Below are positions 1-8,830 of a stretch of DNA of 64,000 bases, one piece after another. The notes under the pieces were generated by a model. That model saw nothing but the letters and a program-made list of their open reading frames with translations. It was not told where the DNA came from and made no database searches. A program made the position numbers and the translations under genes. Source of the DNA: JAPLUA01 sp964625855 (lineage in GTDB: Bacteria > Verrucomicrobiota > Verrucomicrobiia > Limisphaerales > UBA8199); the NCBI GenBank assembly GCA_964625855.1, contig CAZVFC010000008.1, positions 1-64,000 of the forward strand, read 5' to 3'. Within the stretch, counting starts at the first letter, position 1. Each line of letters opens with the position of its first letter.

Positions 1-422
1 GGACCGCCCGCTGCCCGGTTACGTCTTCCAAACGACGCATAATCTTTAGTTATCCGCGGTTCGTCTGGTGGGAGCTCAGTCCCGCGTTTCTGCCTCATCA
101 GCCTTTCAGTTTCCCGCGCGGTGGAGATGGTGCCTGCTGTCCACCAAGAGGCGGCACTGTCCGCGAACCGAGGCGCCCACTGGCGAGCATGAACCGCAGC
201 TTGATGAGGGCAGGTTGTCTCCACACGCCAAATCTCCGGCAAACCAACAAGCATGTTCAGAAGACTCTTGATCGTTGGTTTCCGAGTCCTGCGAATCGGA
301 ATCGAATTCCTGATAGTGGCTGCAACGCTGTGGTTCCTCATAGGCGGCTCCGACCGGGCATGGAGAATTGCGCTTTTGGTGGCGTTAATAGATGTGGGGA
401 TGGCCGTTAAGGAGCACGGCCG
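1..422. other. no supported gene
   Basis: Short overlapping reading frames occur here, but none has a recognisable family, a good ribosome binding site or coherent composition. The only clear signal is the AAGGAG ribosome binding site at the very end, which belongs to the next gene. Confidence 0.5.
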
Positions 423-920
423 ATGAGCTTTGTAGACCTCAGGAGAGCCGCCCAGATCTACGGGGCCGAAAGCCTCCATGCCATGGCCGAAGCCATCTGG
501 CCGGAATACCAAGGGCGCCCCTGGCGCTCGATGGCCAAATACATCAGCTGCGAAGATACGCTAGGGCCGTTCTGGGCCATGATCGCCGAAGGCGAGCCCA
601 TCGGCGTCACGGGGTGGTTCCGCGCTGATTACCTGCCAAAGGGCAGCGTGGGCCTGCGCTGGACGGGAGTCCACCCTCTGCACCGAGGGCGTGGGGCCTT
701 CCGCGCATCTATCGAACAAGTCATCAACGACGTTGGCACGTCGGCACCGGAGGTCGGGTGCATCACGGAATTGGCACCGGTTGCCTGGGCGCCGCAGATT
801 CTTCCCGCCTTCAAGAAGATCGGGTTCGAGGTGCTGTCGGAGAAGCATCAAACCCGCGGGACAGACCCCCTCTTCGAAGGGGCATACGTCCTGATTTATA
901 AGCTCAGCCGCGGCCCCTGA
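423..920 (+). CDS. GNAT-family N-acetyltransferase-like protein
   Basis: A 165-residue protein with the layout of a GNAT acetyltransferase. A central strand (residues about 60-68, GVTGWF) is followed by a strand-loop-helix with a V-H-P-x-H-R-G-R-G acetyl-CoA pyrophosphate loop at about residues 82-90, and a C-terminal strand region mentioning a fallible hydrophobic core (KIGFEVL). GNAT proteins transfer an acetyl group from acetyl-CoA to an amine; the substrate cannot be read here. The start is supported by AAGGAG nine bases upstream of the ATG. It stands alone just before the CBASS operon, with about 300 bp between, so a shared role is not shown. Confidence 0.7.
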   Translation: MSFVDLRRAAQIYGAESLHAMAEAIWPEYQGRPWRSMAKYISCEDTLGPFWAMIAEGEPIGVTGWFRADYLPKGSVGLRWTGVHPLHRGRGAFRASIEQVINDVGTSAPEVGCITELAPVAWAPQILPAFKKIGFEVLSEKHQTRGTDPLFEGAYVLIYKLSRGP

Positions 921-1031
921 CTGCGCCCCACCCCACTCGTCGCGCGCTATGGTCGCTCCTCCGCGGCACGCACGTGCGCCTACCCTGAGGCGGACGTAAA
1001 GAAAAGTGGCGTGTTTTATGAGCGAAACGCA

Positions 1032-1223
1032 TATAATGGGCTTATGTCTTGGACCATAATCGGAAGGATGGGCCCGTCTTCGAGAGGGGCGACGCCGGCT
1101 TGGGCCGCTCGGCCATCGCCAGCCTCAATACTGTGAAGCGCATGCTGCACATTGAGGGCGAAGAGGGCGTGATTAGGAGGGAGCAGGGCATCTATCCGCT
1201 CACGCGGCGAAGGAGTTTCTGAA
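1032..1223 (+). promoter_or_regulatory. CBASS upstream region with TATAAT box and possible small reading frame
   Basis: A perfect TATAAT hexamer lies at 1,032-1,037 but has no convincing -35 partner. Between it and capV one frame (about 1,036-1,222) is open for roughly 60 codons. It reads like a helix-rich, winged-helix-type tail (LNTVKRMLHIEGEEG about two thirds of the way along), but it has only a TTG start. It may be a short regulator, a remnant of one, or chance. Nothing else was seen in the 306 bp between the acetyltransferase and capV. Confidence 0.25.
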
Positions 1224-1226
1224 GGC

Positions 1227-2324
1227 ATGGTTGACCCGCCTACACTAGCAAGCCCCGGTGTGTTCAAGGTGCTGTCCATCGATGGCGGCGGCATCAAGGG
1301 CGTCTACACGGCCACCCTGCTGCGGGTGCTCGAACAGGCGCTCGCCAAGATCCCGGGTCACCCGCGGCTCAGTGAATACTTCGATCTAATATGTGGCACG
1401 TCGACCGGGGCGCTCATCGCCCTGGGGTTGGCCGCCGGTCGTAAATGCGACGAGATAGCCAACACCTACCTCACGAAGGGCCCAGTGATTTTTGGGGACC
1501 AATGCAGGGCCTCGCAGGCGCTCTACTCGTTCCGTCAACTCCTCCTGGGGGCCCGCTATGGAAACAAGGCCCTGCGCGAAGCCGTGGGGGACCTTCTGGG
1601 GGACCGCACGTTCTCGAGCGCCGAGAACTACCTGCTGATCCCCGTCACCAACCTCGGCAACTACACGCCGAGGATATTCAAGACACGGCACTCCAAGGGT
1701 TACTACGACGGCAACTCCCAGATGGCCGACATAGCAATGGCTTCTGCCGCAGCCCCAACCTTCTTCCCCATCATACCAGCACCCGACAGCAAGAATGGCC
1801 TCTACGCCGACGGCGGCATGGTGGCGAACAACCCCACCTTGCTGGGTGCGTTCGAAGCGTTCAGGGTATTCGTGGGGCCGACGAGCGAGCGGAAGGAATT
1901 CAGCGAACTGGCCGTGCTATCCCTCGGCAGTTATGGGTCGCCCCAAGGCTTCCGCAAGCGCTGGTTTTCCCATAACGTCAGAATGAACCAGTCGATCCTG
2001 GGCTGGGCCATGCCCCAAGCCAACAACATTCCGCTTCTGAACGTCCTGATGGACGGCCAGACCGCCCTTGCCGAAAGGTCCGTGCACATCTTCAAGGAGT
2101 TCACTCCCGCCTTCAGGCACTACTGCCGCGTGGACGCAACCCGGTGCAAGTGCCGGTCAACGCCGGACAGCCAGCTCCTGTCGTTCAACCTGGCCGACGC
2201 CCGTCCGCACAAGCTTAAAGATCTGGAGGGCTTTGGGATGATGGACGGCCAGTCCGCAGCAACCGATCCCGCCGTCCGCTGTTTCTTCGAGTCCGTCCGT
2301 AAACCGGTCACACTTCACAACTGA
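1227..2324 (+). CDS. capV: CapV-type patatin phospholipase (CBASS effector)
   Basis: A 365-residue patatin-like phospholipase. The oxyanion loop DGGGIKG is at residues 19-25, the nucleophile elbow GTSTG at 57-61 (Ser59), and the second catalytic residue in the ADGGMVANNP block near Asp195. CapV enzymes are activated by 3',3'-cGAMP or related cyclic dinucleotides and degrade inner-membrane phospholipid, killing the infected cell. The next gene, five bases downstream, is a cyclic nucleotide synthase, and then come Cap2 and Cap3. The order capV-cdn-cap2-cap3 is the classical type II CBASS order known from Vibrio cholerae. All catalytic residues are present, and the length is normal for CapV. Confidence 0.93.
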   Translation: MVDPPTLASPGVFKVLSIDGGGIKGVYTATLLRVLEQALAKIPGHPRLSEYFDLICGTSTGALIALGLAAGRKCDEIANTYLTKGPVIFGDQCRASQALYSFRQLLLGARYGNKALREAVGDLLGDRTFSSAENYLLIPVTNLGNYTPRIFKTRHSKGYYDGNSQMADIAMASAAAPTFFPIIPAPDSKNGLYADGGMVANNPTLLGAFEAFRVFVGPTSERKEFSELAVLSLGSYGSPQGFRKRWFSHNVRMNQSILGWAMPQANNIPLLNVLMDGQTALAERSVHIFKEFTPAFRHYCRVDATRCKCRSTPDSQLLSFNLADARPHKLKDLEGFGMMDGQSAATDPAVRCFFESVRKPVTLHN

Positions 2325-2329
2325 AATAT

Positions 2330-3310
2330 ATGGCTGACTGTCATCAATCCTTCATCGACTACCTGGGCGCCCTCGATCTGGTCGGCACGCAGGAGGAAAA
2401 ACTCCGCACGTCGCGGGACGCCCTCCTGAGGCGCATCAGCAACCGATTCAAAGCGGATGGGAAAAGGATCCCCGACTATGAGCCGCAGGGTTCGTATGCG
2501 CTGAACACGCAGAACCGACCCATCTCGGAAGATTTCGACCTCGATCATGGCGTTTACCTGGTTCACTGGGCCGACTACGAGGGTCCCACGGTTGCCACGG
2601 CCTTTCAGCTCATCAGCCAAGCGGTCGAAGGCCATACGACGGAGCCTCTCCCGCACAAGGACACCTGCGTCCGTGTCCAATACAAGGCTGCGGCCGATGG
2701 CACGCCTGCACACCACGTCGATCTTGCGATATACCGCAAGAAGTCGGATGGCACCCGGCTGTACGCACACCGCGTCAAAGGTTGGCTCCCAAGCGACCAG
2801 AAGGGCTTCATCGCCTACTACCAGGCTCATTCCGACGAGCAGATTAGGGCTCTGGTACGCCTCTTTAAGGGGTGGTCGGATTATCAGGGGACCAAGGGGG
2901 GTGAGAAAATGCCCAGCGGCTTTCATTTTACCGTCTGCGTTCTGGAATGCGCCAAGGCCTCGCCGGATCGTCACGACCGCGCCTTCGTCCTCACCGCCGA
3001 AGCCATCCGAAACCGCCTCGCCGCGTATCGGCTTGGAACCGCTCCTCCAATTAGGCGGCCCGTGGTCCCGGGCGAGGACATCTTTGCCGAGTATAGCCCA
3101 GGACGCCTGATCCATCTAATCGAGAAACTGAACGAGATATCGGTTGAGGGGAGAAGGGCGCTCAATGAGGCAGACCCGGGAGCGGCCAAGCGCATCTGGC
3201 GAAAGCTCTTTGGCGATCGGTTCCAAGCCCCGGAGCCCACAGGGGTGTCCGAGGGGAAGAAGATCTGGACAGCTCCCGCGATTATCGGGACCTCCGACAA
3301 AGCCGGCTGA
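2330..3310 (+). CDS. CD-NTase, DncV-like cyclic oligonucleotide synthase
   Basis: A 326-residue nucleotidyltransferase of the cGAS/DncV fold. The helix-turn signature QGSYALNT is at residues 53-60 (Gly54-Ser55). The metal-binding acidic pair is in SEDFDLDHG (Asp70 and Asp72), and the third carboxylate is in HHVDLAIY (Asp131). These enzymes join nucleotides into a cyclic dinucleotide or trinucleotide on phage infection. Partnership with CapV makes 3',3'-cGAMP the most likely product, by inference. The stop codon overlaps the cap2 start (TGATG at 3,308-3,312), so the two are translationally coupled. The C-terminus is expected to be conjugated by Cap2. Confidence 0.92.
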   Translation: MADCHQSFIDYLGALDLVGTQEEKLRTSRDALLRRISNRFKADGKRIPDYEPQGSYALNTQNRPISEDFDLDHGVYLVHWADYEGPTVATAFQLISQAVEGHTTEPLPHKDTCVRVQYKAAADGTPAHHVDLAIYRKKSDGTRLYAHRVKGWLPSDQKGFIAYYQAHSDEQIRALVRLFKGWSDYQGTKGGEKMPSGFHFTVCVLECAKASPDRHDRAFVLTAEAIRNRLAAYRLGTAPPIRRPVVPGEDIFAEYSPGRLIHLIEKLNEISVEGRRALNEADPGAAKRIWRKLFGDRFQAPEPTGVSEGKKIWTAPAIIGTSDKAG

Positions 3311-4950
3311 TGGTCAGCCTCTATCCCATTGATGAGGTTTCCACGCTCCTGGAAAAGCTGGGGGCGCGGTCGCTGCAGGCGAAGGCCCCCGAGCTGCCTG
3401 AGCAGCTTCGGATCGCCCAGGGGCGGGCTTATTTGATACCCGTTACCTGGCGGAATGCGTCCCACGCGGTCCTTTATCTGCCGCCCGAGTTCCCGGATGA
3501 TCGTCCGCTGGTCTATCTCCCGGCTGCGGCCATGCCGAAGCACGTCGTCCCGCATATCAACCGCGAGGGGCAGGTTTGCACTTTACCGATCGGGACGGTG
3601 GTAAATCCGTTCAGACCTGCCGATCAGGTTACGGCTGTCCTCCAGAACGCGCGGCAGGTGATCGAGCGGCAATACACGCCGGAAGAAGAACTGGCGGAAA
3701 TAGAGCAAGAACTGACCGCCTATTGGGGCGGCGGCGAGCCGATTCTGCTGCTTAAAGACGATGCAATCGAGACCCATCGCATCGTGAGCGTGCAGTTCTC
3801 GGAAGTCATGACCACGACGACGAAGAAGCGCATCCACCTCGTCACCCGAATGCCAGAGAAGATCGCGGGCGACAGTCAGGTGGGGTTGGCCTTGGAGGTC
3901 CAGCGCGAGAAGTTGATCGACTTCCTCAACGATCCGGGGAAGACCGTCTGCGATAGCGCGTCCTGGAAGGAGAGCTGCGCATTGCTTGCCCAGTTGTTGT
4001 CCAAGCGCAACAACGCACAGAAGGCGATGACGGTATTCGTGTTTGCACGGTGCGATACGCGTCAAGGTCCCGTCTGGCTTGGAGGGTGTTTCCTGGATCC
4101 GTTCATTGTCCGCAGGAGTTCCGACCACAATGAAACTGGCTTAGCCGGCTTACCGCTTCGCTCGCGCTTCTGCAGGTGCGCGATCGACAGCCTGCGCACC
4201 GAGAGACTGCTCAGGCGGGTTGAGGGCCAGTCCGCGAATGCCTACCTTATGGAGAAATCCGTTGCCGTCGTGGGGTGTGGTTCGATCGGCAGCTTCATGG
4301 CCGACATGCTTTCGCGATCGGGCATTCGGCGAATGCTGGTCCTGGATAGGGAGACGCTGGAGTCTGCCAACCTCCCCCGGCATCTCCTCGACGTCGGCGG
4401 GCTCTATCTGCCCAAGGCCGATCAGCTGCGAGTGTGGCTGGGGCGCCGCTTCCCTGAGGGCGAGTTTGTGGCACACATCGGCGATGCTCGAAAACCGGAG
4501 GGGATCAAGCGCATCGCCGATTTTGGCAGCGCGCTGAATGTGGTCGCGACGGGGGATACTAACACCGATATGACGATCTCAGAACTCTGCAGGCTGGGAC
4601 GGATAGGTGCCTGCTGTTTTGTCTGGGTTGAGGCCGGGTTACAGGCGGGTCACGTCGTTTACCAGCCCGGGGGTTGCTCGAATACCCTCGTGGATCTGCA
4701 TGGGCCTGAGGGCGATGGGCGCTTCCTCTACCGTCATCGGCTGCTCATGGATCCTGCACAGGGAAGGTGTCAAGAGCCCGCGTGCCAATTCACGTTCACA
4801 CCCTACTCCGCAACCGACGCGGTGCTATTCGCTACGGCAGCCACCCGCAAGGTGATCGAATGGCTCAAGGAGCCCCCACAGGAGATGCGGATTCTCCGCT
4901 GGCGGATCGTCACCGCCAACAACTGGGAGGTTCTGAATCCAGCCGCATGA
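3310..4950 (+). CDS. cap2: Cap2, E2-E1 fusion of CBASS
   Basis: A 546-residue fusion. The N-terminal E2-like domain (about 1-150) carries the H-I-N-R-E-G-Q-V-C active-site block with Cys90. A linker region precedes the ThiF-type adenylation domain, whose nucleotide loop VVGCGSIGS starts near residue 318 and is followed by the ESANLPRH block. A likely E1 catalytic cysteine lies in the ACQFTFTPYSATD stretch near residue 493. In characterised type II CBASS, Cap2 activates the CD-NTase C-terminus and conjugates it to a target, priming cyclic nucleotide synthesis. It overlaps the CD-NTase stop upstream and the Cap3 start downstream. Confidence 0.92.
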   Translation: MVSLYPIDEVSTLLEKLGARSLQAKAPELPEQLRIAQGRAYLIPVTWRNASHAVLYLPPEFPDDRPLVYLPAAAMPKHVVPHINREGQVCTLPIGTVVNPFRPADQVTAVLQNARQVIERQYTPEEELAEIEQELTAYWGGGEPILLLKDDAIETHRIVSVQFSEVMTTTTKKRIHLVTRMPEKIAGDSQVGLALEVQREKLIDFLNDPGKTVCDSASWKESCALLAQLLSKRNNAQKAMTVFVFARCDTRQGPVWLGGCFLDPFIVRRSSDHNETGLAGLPLRSRFCRCAIDSLRTERLLRRVEGQSANAYLMEKSVAVVGCGSIGSFMADMLSRSGIRRMLVLDRETLESANLPRHLLDVGGLYLPKADQLRVWLGRRFPEGEFVAHIGDARKPEGIKRIADFGSALNVVATGDTNTDMTISELCRLGRIGACCFVWVEAGLQAGHVVYQPGGCSNTLVDLHGPEGDGRFLYRHRLLMDPAQGRCQEPACQFTFTPYSATDAVLFATAATRKVIEWLKEPPQEMRILRWRIVTANNWEVLNPAA

Positions 4951-5411
4951 GGGTTTCCTTCCGACTCACAGGACCGGTAGAGCTGCCGGAGGCGACTGTC
5001 AATTTCCTGCGAGGTCACGTCCAACCGGATGCTGCCCCTGAGACCGGAGGAGCTCTGGCGGGCTTCTTGCGGCAGGATGACGTCTGGGTCCTCTCACACC
5101 CCATGCGCCCATCGCCCCGGAATCGAGCGGGGCGCACTTGGCTGAAACGGCACCGTGGCGATGCCCAGAAGTTTGTGGAGGAAGTCTATACTGAAACCTC
5201 CGGACTCGTGAACTACCTTGGAGAATGGCATACCCACCCAGAGCCTACGCCATCGCCGTCCAAGGACGATCGGAAAATGTTCAGGGATCTTCTCCGCACC
5301 AGCCGGCTCGAAATCAGGTTTCTGCTCGGGGTGATCGTGGGGACTTCAGGGGCCCTCTGTGTCTGGTGCCAGGGCGACGACGGCGATTTTGAGTTATCGA
5401 TCTCGTCATAG
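4947..5411 (+). CDS. cap3: Cap3, JAMM-family deconjugating protease of CBASS
   Basis: A 154-residue JAB/MPN metalloprotease with all JAMM ligands visible: Glu32 in PETGG, His95 and His97 in EWHTHPEP, and Ser105 with Asp108 in SPSKDD. Cap3 cleaves CD-NTase-target conjugates made by Cap2 and so limits CBASS priming. The start was chosen at the ATG overlapping the cap2 stop (ATGA at 4,947-4,950). Upstream in-frame codons fall inside cap2. The last gene of the CBASS operon. It ends 229 bp from the convergent E1 gene of the Bil operon, with no obvious gene between. Confidence 0.92.
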   Translation: MRVSFRLTGPVELPEATVNFLRGHVQPDAAPETGGALAGFLRQDDVWVLSHPMRPSPRNRAGRTWLKRHRGDAQKFVEEVYTETSGLVNYLGEWHTHPEPTPSPSKDDRKMFRDLLRTSRLEIRFLLGVIVGTSGALCVWCQGDDGDFELSISS

Positions 5412-5640
5412 GCCCGCCAGGTGGACGGCATTCTGACCAAGCTCTCCCCTGACGGTGGAAGCGACAGCGCCGGTAAGCCTGCCCCGGAACACGCAGCCGC
5501 ACCGGTGGCGGCGTTGCTCATCTCGCCAGCAGTGCAAAGCCGGGGCAGAAGCAGATATCACGACCCCGTTTGGCTTCCAGACTACTGCCGCGGAGGTGAT
5601 GCGGAGAATCGACCTGTCGGCACCGCTGAAAGCATCAGCC

Positions 5641-7188
5641 CTATCGGGTTGTCTGGCCTGCGCCGTATTTGGCCTTGTAGGCCGCGATGAAGTCGGGGTC
5701 CTGGCAGATGCATTTGCCTGAGGGGTGCTTCTCTTGGGGGAAGCTTAGGTAGCTGCCGAGCGGCTTCAACAGGTCAATTGTCGTCGTGCTGGGAAGTGCT
5801 TGGATGCGAAGTCCGCTGCGAGCCATTACGATCTCAGCCGCAAGCATTATGCCAGCTAGCGCGGATTGAAACGCCAAGGGGACTTCAATTTCTCCCTGGG
5901 AAGCACCCTGGCTGAGGGAGAGGATGAGGCCGCCGCATACGGCTTCGCGGTAGAAAACCTGTAGCGGTTTTCCTTCCAGGGGCAACAACGGCTGCACATC
6001 AATTTTAAGCCCGTCTGCGATCCGCTCAAGAAACGCCCGGTTCAGAGGGGTCTGCTTGTAAAGAAGGTTTCGGACCTCCATCATGGCCTCCTGAGGAAAT
6101 CCAATGGCTTCCGTGACCAGTTGGTCGAAATTCTTTTGCTTTCCCTGCGGCAGGTACAAGCACATCAGGCAGCCCTGGTCATCGATGAAGCCATGCCGCG
6201 ATACACCCAGGTTTCCCGGTTGAGTCCAAGCGTTCACTATCCGTTGGGGCAGGCTGGCTTGGATATCGCGGCGAACCACCGCGCTGTCGACGGCCACCGC
6301 GACCAGCGGCAGATGCCAATTATTTCTGTGGCTCAGATACTCCCCCCAACGCAGGGGCTTTGGGTCCAGGTTCAATTTGGTGAGAGTCAAGGCGTTCGTG
6401 GCCAGCTCGGTCTTTGGGCGATCAATATCCGACTGAAGGGCGAGCACATAGCGCTGCAAATTGCTCAGTTCAACGCGCTCGTGGTCCACGAGGGTGAGCG
6501 TGCCTGAGATTCCTGGCATGCGGGCGAGCGCCCATATCGTTGCGTTTCCAACGGCCCCCAACCCAACCAGATGGGTCTCCCCGAGGTCGATGGCGGGCAA
6601 AGTCGGGCTGTCGATGGCCCCGGGATCTCTTTCGCAGCGCAGGAGGGATAGCGACCAATCCTGGTCCATTTTGGCGCAGTTCAGCTGGCTTGAAAACAGT
6701 GCCCGGAACACGTTTGCCGCGCCAAAACACGCGGCGGCGCCAGCTCCAAACGGGTTGTTGCTATCTGACGATCCCACCGGGCTCCGTTGGGAAACGCGCA
6801 CCACCCAACCGTCTGAGCCAACGTAAAGAGTCGGACAAGGTAAGTGCGCAGAGGTCGCGCCCACGATAACGCACGCCGCGAGCGTGTCAGGACCCTTGTC
6901 CAAAGTAATGTCGGGGTTTATGGCCCGGGCAAGAGCCTCCAGCGTTTGGAGAAAGATGGTTGCTTTGGCCCCGTGTGGCAGGAGCGATAGCTGCGGGTAT
7001 AGCCTGGAAAGCAGATTGGTCAGCAATTGCAGGGTTTCTCGACCTTCGAAGGAGCAGACGGCAGCATCATCGAACAGCACACCCACGTTCCGGCTTTCCA
7101 GCGCGCGCCCAAATTCCGCTGCATCAAAACCATGCAACACCGAGGACGCCGCTAGCGCGGCGCGGTCAAAGAAATTGGCGAGGCTCAT
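5641..7188 (-). CDS. bilD: ThiF-family E1 of a Bil-type Ubl conjugation operon
   Basis: A 515-residue protein. The first 200 residues lack a motif I recognise. A ThiF/E1 adenylation domain follows, with the nucleotide loop VGLGAVGNA near residue 210, a DHERVELSNLQRY block and a downstream conserved K (RPKTELA). Two cysteine pairs, GCLMC and GKCIC, probably bind the structural zinc of E1-like enzymes. E1s adenylate the C-terminal glycine of a Ubl. The start at 7,188 overlaps the upstream JAMM gene stop (ATGA), and a longer in-frame version would run deep into that gene. The last gene of a four-gene minus-strand operon. Confidence 0.88.
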   Translation of the reverse strand: MSLANFFDRAALAASSVLHGFDAAEFGRALESRNVGVLFDDAAVCSFEGRETLQLLTNLLSRLYPQLSLLPHGAKATIFLQTLEALARAINPDITLDKGPDTLAACVIVGATSAHLPCPTLYVGSDGWVVRVSQRSPVGSSDSNNPFGAGAAACFGAANVFRALFSSQLNCAKMDQDWSLSLLRCERDPGAIDSPTLPAIDLGETHLVGLGAVGNATIWALARMPGISGTLTLVDHERVELSNLQRYVLALQSDIDRPKTELATNALTLTKLNLDPKPLRWGEYLSHRNNWHLPLVAVAVDSAVVRRDIQASLPQRIVNAWTQPGNLGVSRHGFIDDQGCLMCLYLPQGKQKNFDQLVTEAIGFPQEAMMEVRNLLYKQTPLNRAFLERIADGLKIDVQPLLPLEGKPLQVFYREAVCGGLILSLSQGASQGEIEVPLAFQSALAGIMLAAEIVMARSGLRIQALPSTTTIDLLKPLGSYLSFPQEKHPSGKCICQDPDFIAAYKAKYGAGQTTR

Positions 7189-7676
7189 AGTTCGACGATT
7201 TGGATTAGGCCCGAAGCCTCTTTCGGGGTCAGGCCTACCCACCCCCTGTGCGGATGGAGGCGGTAGACGGCGCATCGCGACAAGGCGAACGGCTGTCGGG
7301 CGAAATAAGGGATCACAATGGAGACCGCTCCGTTAGTCGTGGCGATCGGGTAGGCGTCATCAGTGTCCGAATGGTAAGCATCGGTGGGGTGGGTGTGGAT
7401 CTGAGCAATGAGGCTCATCTTGTTCTCGAACAACCACACGTTGATCCGATGCAGTTCCTCTGGCCCGACGCTGACACAAACGCCGTCATCAAGCAGATGA
7501 CCCGTCTGGGCCGGAATGATGTTTGCCCGCACCGAGAACGTGGTTTCACGCTGGACGCCGGCCCATAGCGCAAAGCCCTCCATACGCCGCCGCCCGATCA
7601 CCCGCAGTTGGGAGTTTGTCTCCTCCGCCAGCGACGCTGGAACAGTGATTCTGGTTATGTGCTCAAATCCGCTCAT
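7185..7676 (-). CDS. bilC: JAMM-family Ubl protease of the Bil-type operon
   Basis: A 163-residue JAB/MPN protease with a full JAMM set: Glu34 in MEGFA, His94 and His96 in IHTHPTDA, Ser103 and Asp106 in HSDTD. In Bil systems this enzyme removes the Ubl from targets or trims precursors. Start and stop overlap both neighbours by four bases (ATGA). The partner Ubl already ends in GlyGly, so precursor trimming looks unnecessary and a deconjugating role is favoured, by inference. It is not a copy of Cap3; beyond the metal ligands the two sequences look unrelated. Confidence 0.9.
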   Translation of the reverse strand: MSGFEHITRITVPASLAEETNSQLRVIGRRRMEGFALWAGVQRETTFSVRANIIPAQTGHLLDDGVCVSVGPEELHRINVWLFENKMSLIAQIHTHPTDAYHSDTDDAYPIATTNGAVSIVIPYFARQPFALSRCAVYRLHPHRGWVGLTPKEASGLIQIVEL

Positions 7677-8269
7677 TGAGGCACCCCGTGTTGGGTCAGT
7701 CCTGTAATCTTGACGTTGAGAGCAACGGAGTAGGAATCCAGGGGCTCCACACCGTATTTGTGAATCTGGCTCAGGATAAAGTGCAGAGTCCCCTCTCCGG
7801 ACTTGCGGTGCAAAGGCCAGAGATCACCTGTGTGTGCTGGATGATTGTGGTATTCCCGAACACCCGGCAGGCAAAGAAACGGAATATCGTCTGGAGCGTG
7901 GGCGACCATCAACGTCTGGGGGGTTACGGCAACTGGGCCCTGGACCGCTTCCCCTGGAAGGTTCGGGGTGAGGGTCACACGCGGCATTTGGCTGGGGAGC
8001 TCTTGGAGCTTGTAGGGCACCCGTGTAAACGGATGCACAATCCGCACCGAAGGTGGCTGATAGTCGTAATCGGTGAAGTCCAACAGCGCCCCAAAAACCA
8101 AGCACGCCGGATTGAGTCGGGTTGCCGCAAATACCACGAACACCTCTGGGAATTCGGCTTTGAGCAAGAACCAACCGCGCCTGATGTAATCGTCCTCCAG
8201 CTTACGATAGTCGGCGAGCTCTCGGTCGAACTTCTGGCGCGACACGGCAGGGTCAACGAAGGTTTCCAT
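7673..8269 (-). CDS. bilB: E2-like conjugating enzyme of the Bil-type operon
   Basis: A 198-residue protein. An alpha/beta region resembling the E2 core includes the YQPPSVRIVHPFTRVPY strand-loop stretch at about residues 70-86. The likely catalytic cysteine is Cys133 in FLCLPGVREYHNHP, followed by a histidine cluster (His141, His143, His146) typical of prokaryotic E2 families from Ubl operons. It would receive the Ubl from the E1 and pass it to a target; no E3 is encoded nearby. The start at 8,269 overlaps the Ubl stop as TGATG. Longer in-frame extensions would overlap the entire Ubl gene and were rejected. Confidence 0.82.
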   Translation of the reverse strand: METFVDPAVSRQKFDRELADYRKLEDDYIRRGWFLLKAEFPEVFVVFAATRLNPACLVFGALLDFTDYDYQPPSVRIVHPFTRVPYKLQELPSQMPRVTLTPNLPGEAVQGPVAVTPQTLMVAHAPDDIPFLCLPGVREYHNHPAHTGDLWPLHRKSGEGTLHFILSQIHKYGVEPLDSYSVALNVKITGLTQHGVPQ

Positions 8270-8526
8270 CAGCCGCCGATTCCAGCCTTGAGGCTCAAGA
8301 AGAGCTTCACGTCCGCTGGAAAATTGAAGTCGCCGATCTTCTTTTTGAGGTCCAGCGCGTTGCCGGCCGCATCCTTCAGCTCCCAGTTCTCTGGGGGTTG
8401 CCCCTGATTGCCGGTCTGCTCCAAGGCTTTGGGGATAATTGTCTGCAACGGGGCGTTTTTGTTCGCTTCCACTTCCGTGGGAGTCCCGTTCACTACTACC
8501 GTCAGTGTTTCTTTGTTTGCGTTCAT
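8269..8526 (-). CDS. bilA: single-domain ubiquitin-like protein ending in Gly-Gly
   Basis: An 85-residue beta-grasp protein of the DUF2604 type. It opens with a TLTVVVNGTPTEV strand pair, has a central helix, and ends LKAGIGG. The exposed C-terminal diglycine means that it can be adenylated directly by the E1 without processing. First gene of a minus-strand Ubl-E2-JAMM-E1 operon in which every junction overlaps. In characterised Bil systems the Ubl is attached to phage structural protein (central tail fibre), making defective virions; the same role here is inference. The leader upstream matches the leader of the triple-Ubl gene at 13,884. Confidence 0.88.
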   Translation of the reverse strand: MNANKETLTVVVNGTPTEVEANKNAPLQTIIPKALEQTGNQGQPPENWELKDAAGNALDLKKKIGDFNFPADVKLFLSLKAGIGG

Positions 8527-8551
8527 GCAATCTAACCAGTCTTGTGTTTCT

Positions 8552-8609
8552 GCGGGATTACACCCGCTTTTGAAGGGTTAATCGTTGCGGCCAGCTGCGA
8601 CCGGTAAAA
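8552..8609 (-). promoter_or_regulatory. shared Ubl-operon leader, copy A
   Basis: Read on the minus strand, this leader has ACCGGTCGC (8,605-8,597), then 12 bases, then CGATTAACCCTTC (8,584-8,572), then 4 bases, then the inverted repeat GCGGGTGTAATCCCGC (8,567-8,552). The same three blocks with the same spacing precede the triple-Ubl gene at 13,884. In the second copy the inverted repeat keeps its pairing although its bases differ, so it is probably an operator or RNA hairpin. It lies 26 bases upstream of the Ubl start. Confidence 0.75.
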
Positions 8610-8613
8610 GTTT

Positions 8614-8830
8614 TAGAAGTTTTTTTGGCGAGTATGCCCGGAGGGGTGGGCCCGCAAACGAAGAATGCCGGGCATCCCGTGCACCTCCGGCCCCGCCTTA
8701 TTCGGCAGGGAGGCGCCCGGACCGGGATATCCTTGAGAAACCCGATCAACTTGTCGCGCCGGGTTGGAAGCGTCCTCGTTGATAATGTGAACGGTCGCGC
8801 CTTCTGGTCGACGGGCGAGCCAACCCGACG
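8614..8830 (-). pseudogene. decayed 3' end of a UvrD-like helicase gene
   Basis: On the minus strand, just before the Bil leader, the translation contains RRDKLIGFLKDI and RRCTGCPAFFVCGPTPPG. These match the extreme C-terminus of the intact helicase at 10,397-13,801 (RRDKLVGFLRDI and RRCPGCPAFFVCGPTPPG). An adjacent piece in another frame (EGATVHIIN) matches PGATVELVY a little further upstream in the intact protein. A run of seven A bases shifts the last codons. So at least 70 codons of a helicase paralogue remain, broken by frame changes. The rest of that gene is absent, replaced by DNA leading to the divergent sigma-like gene. Confidence 0.8.
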
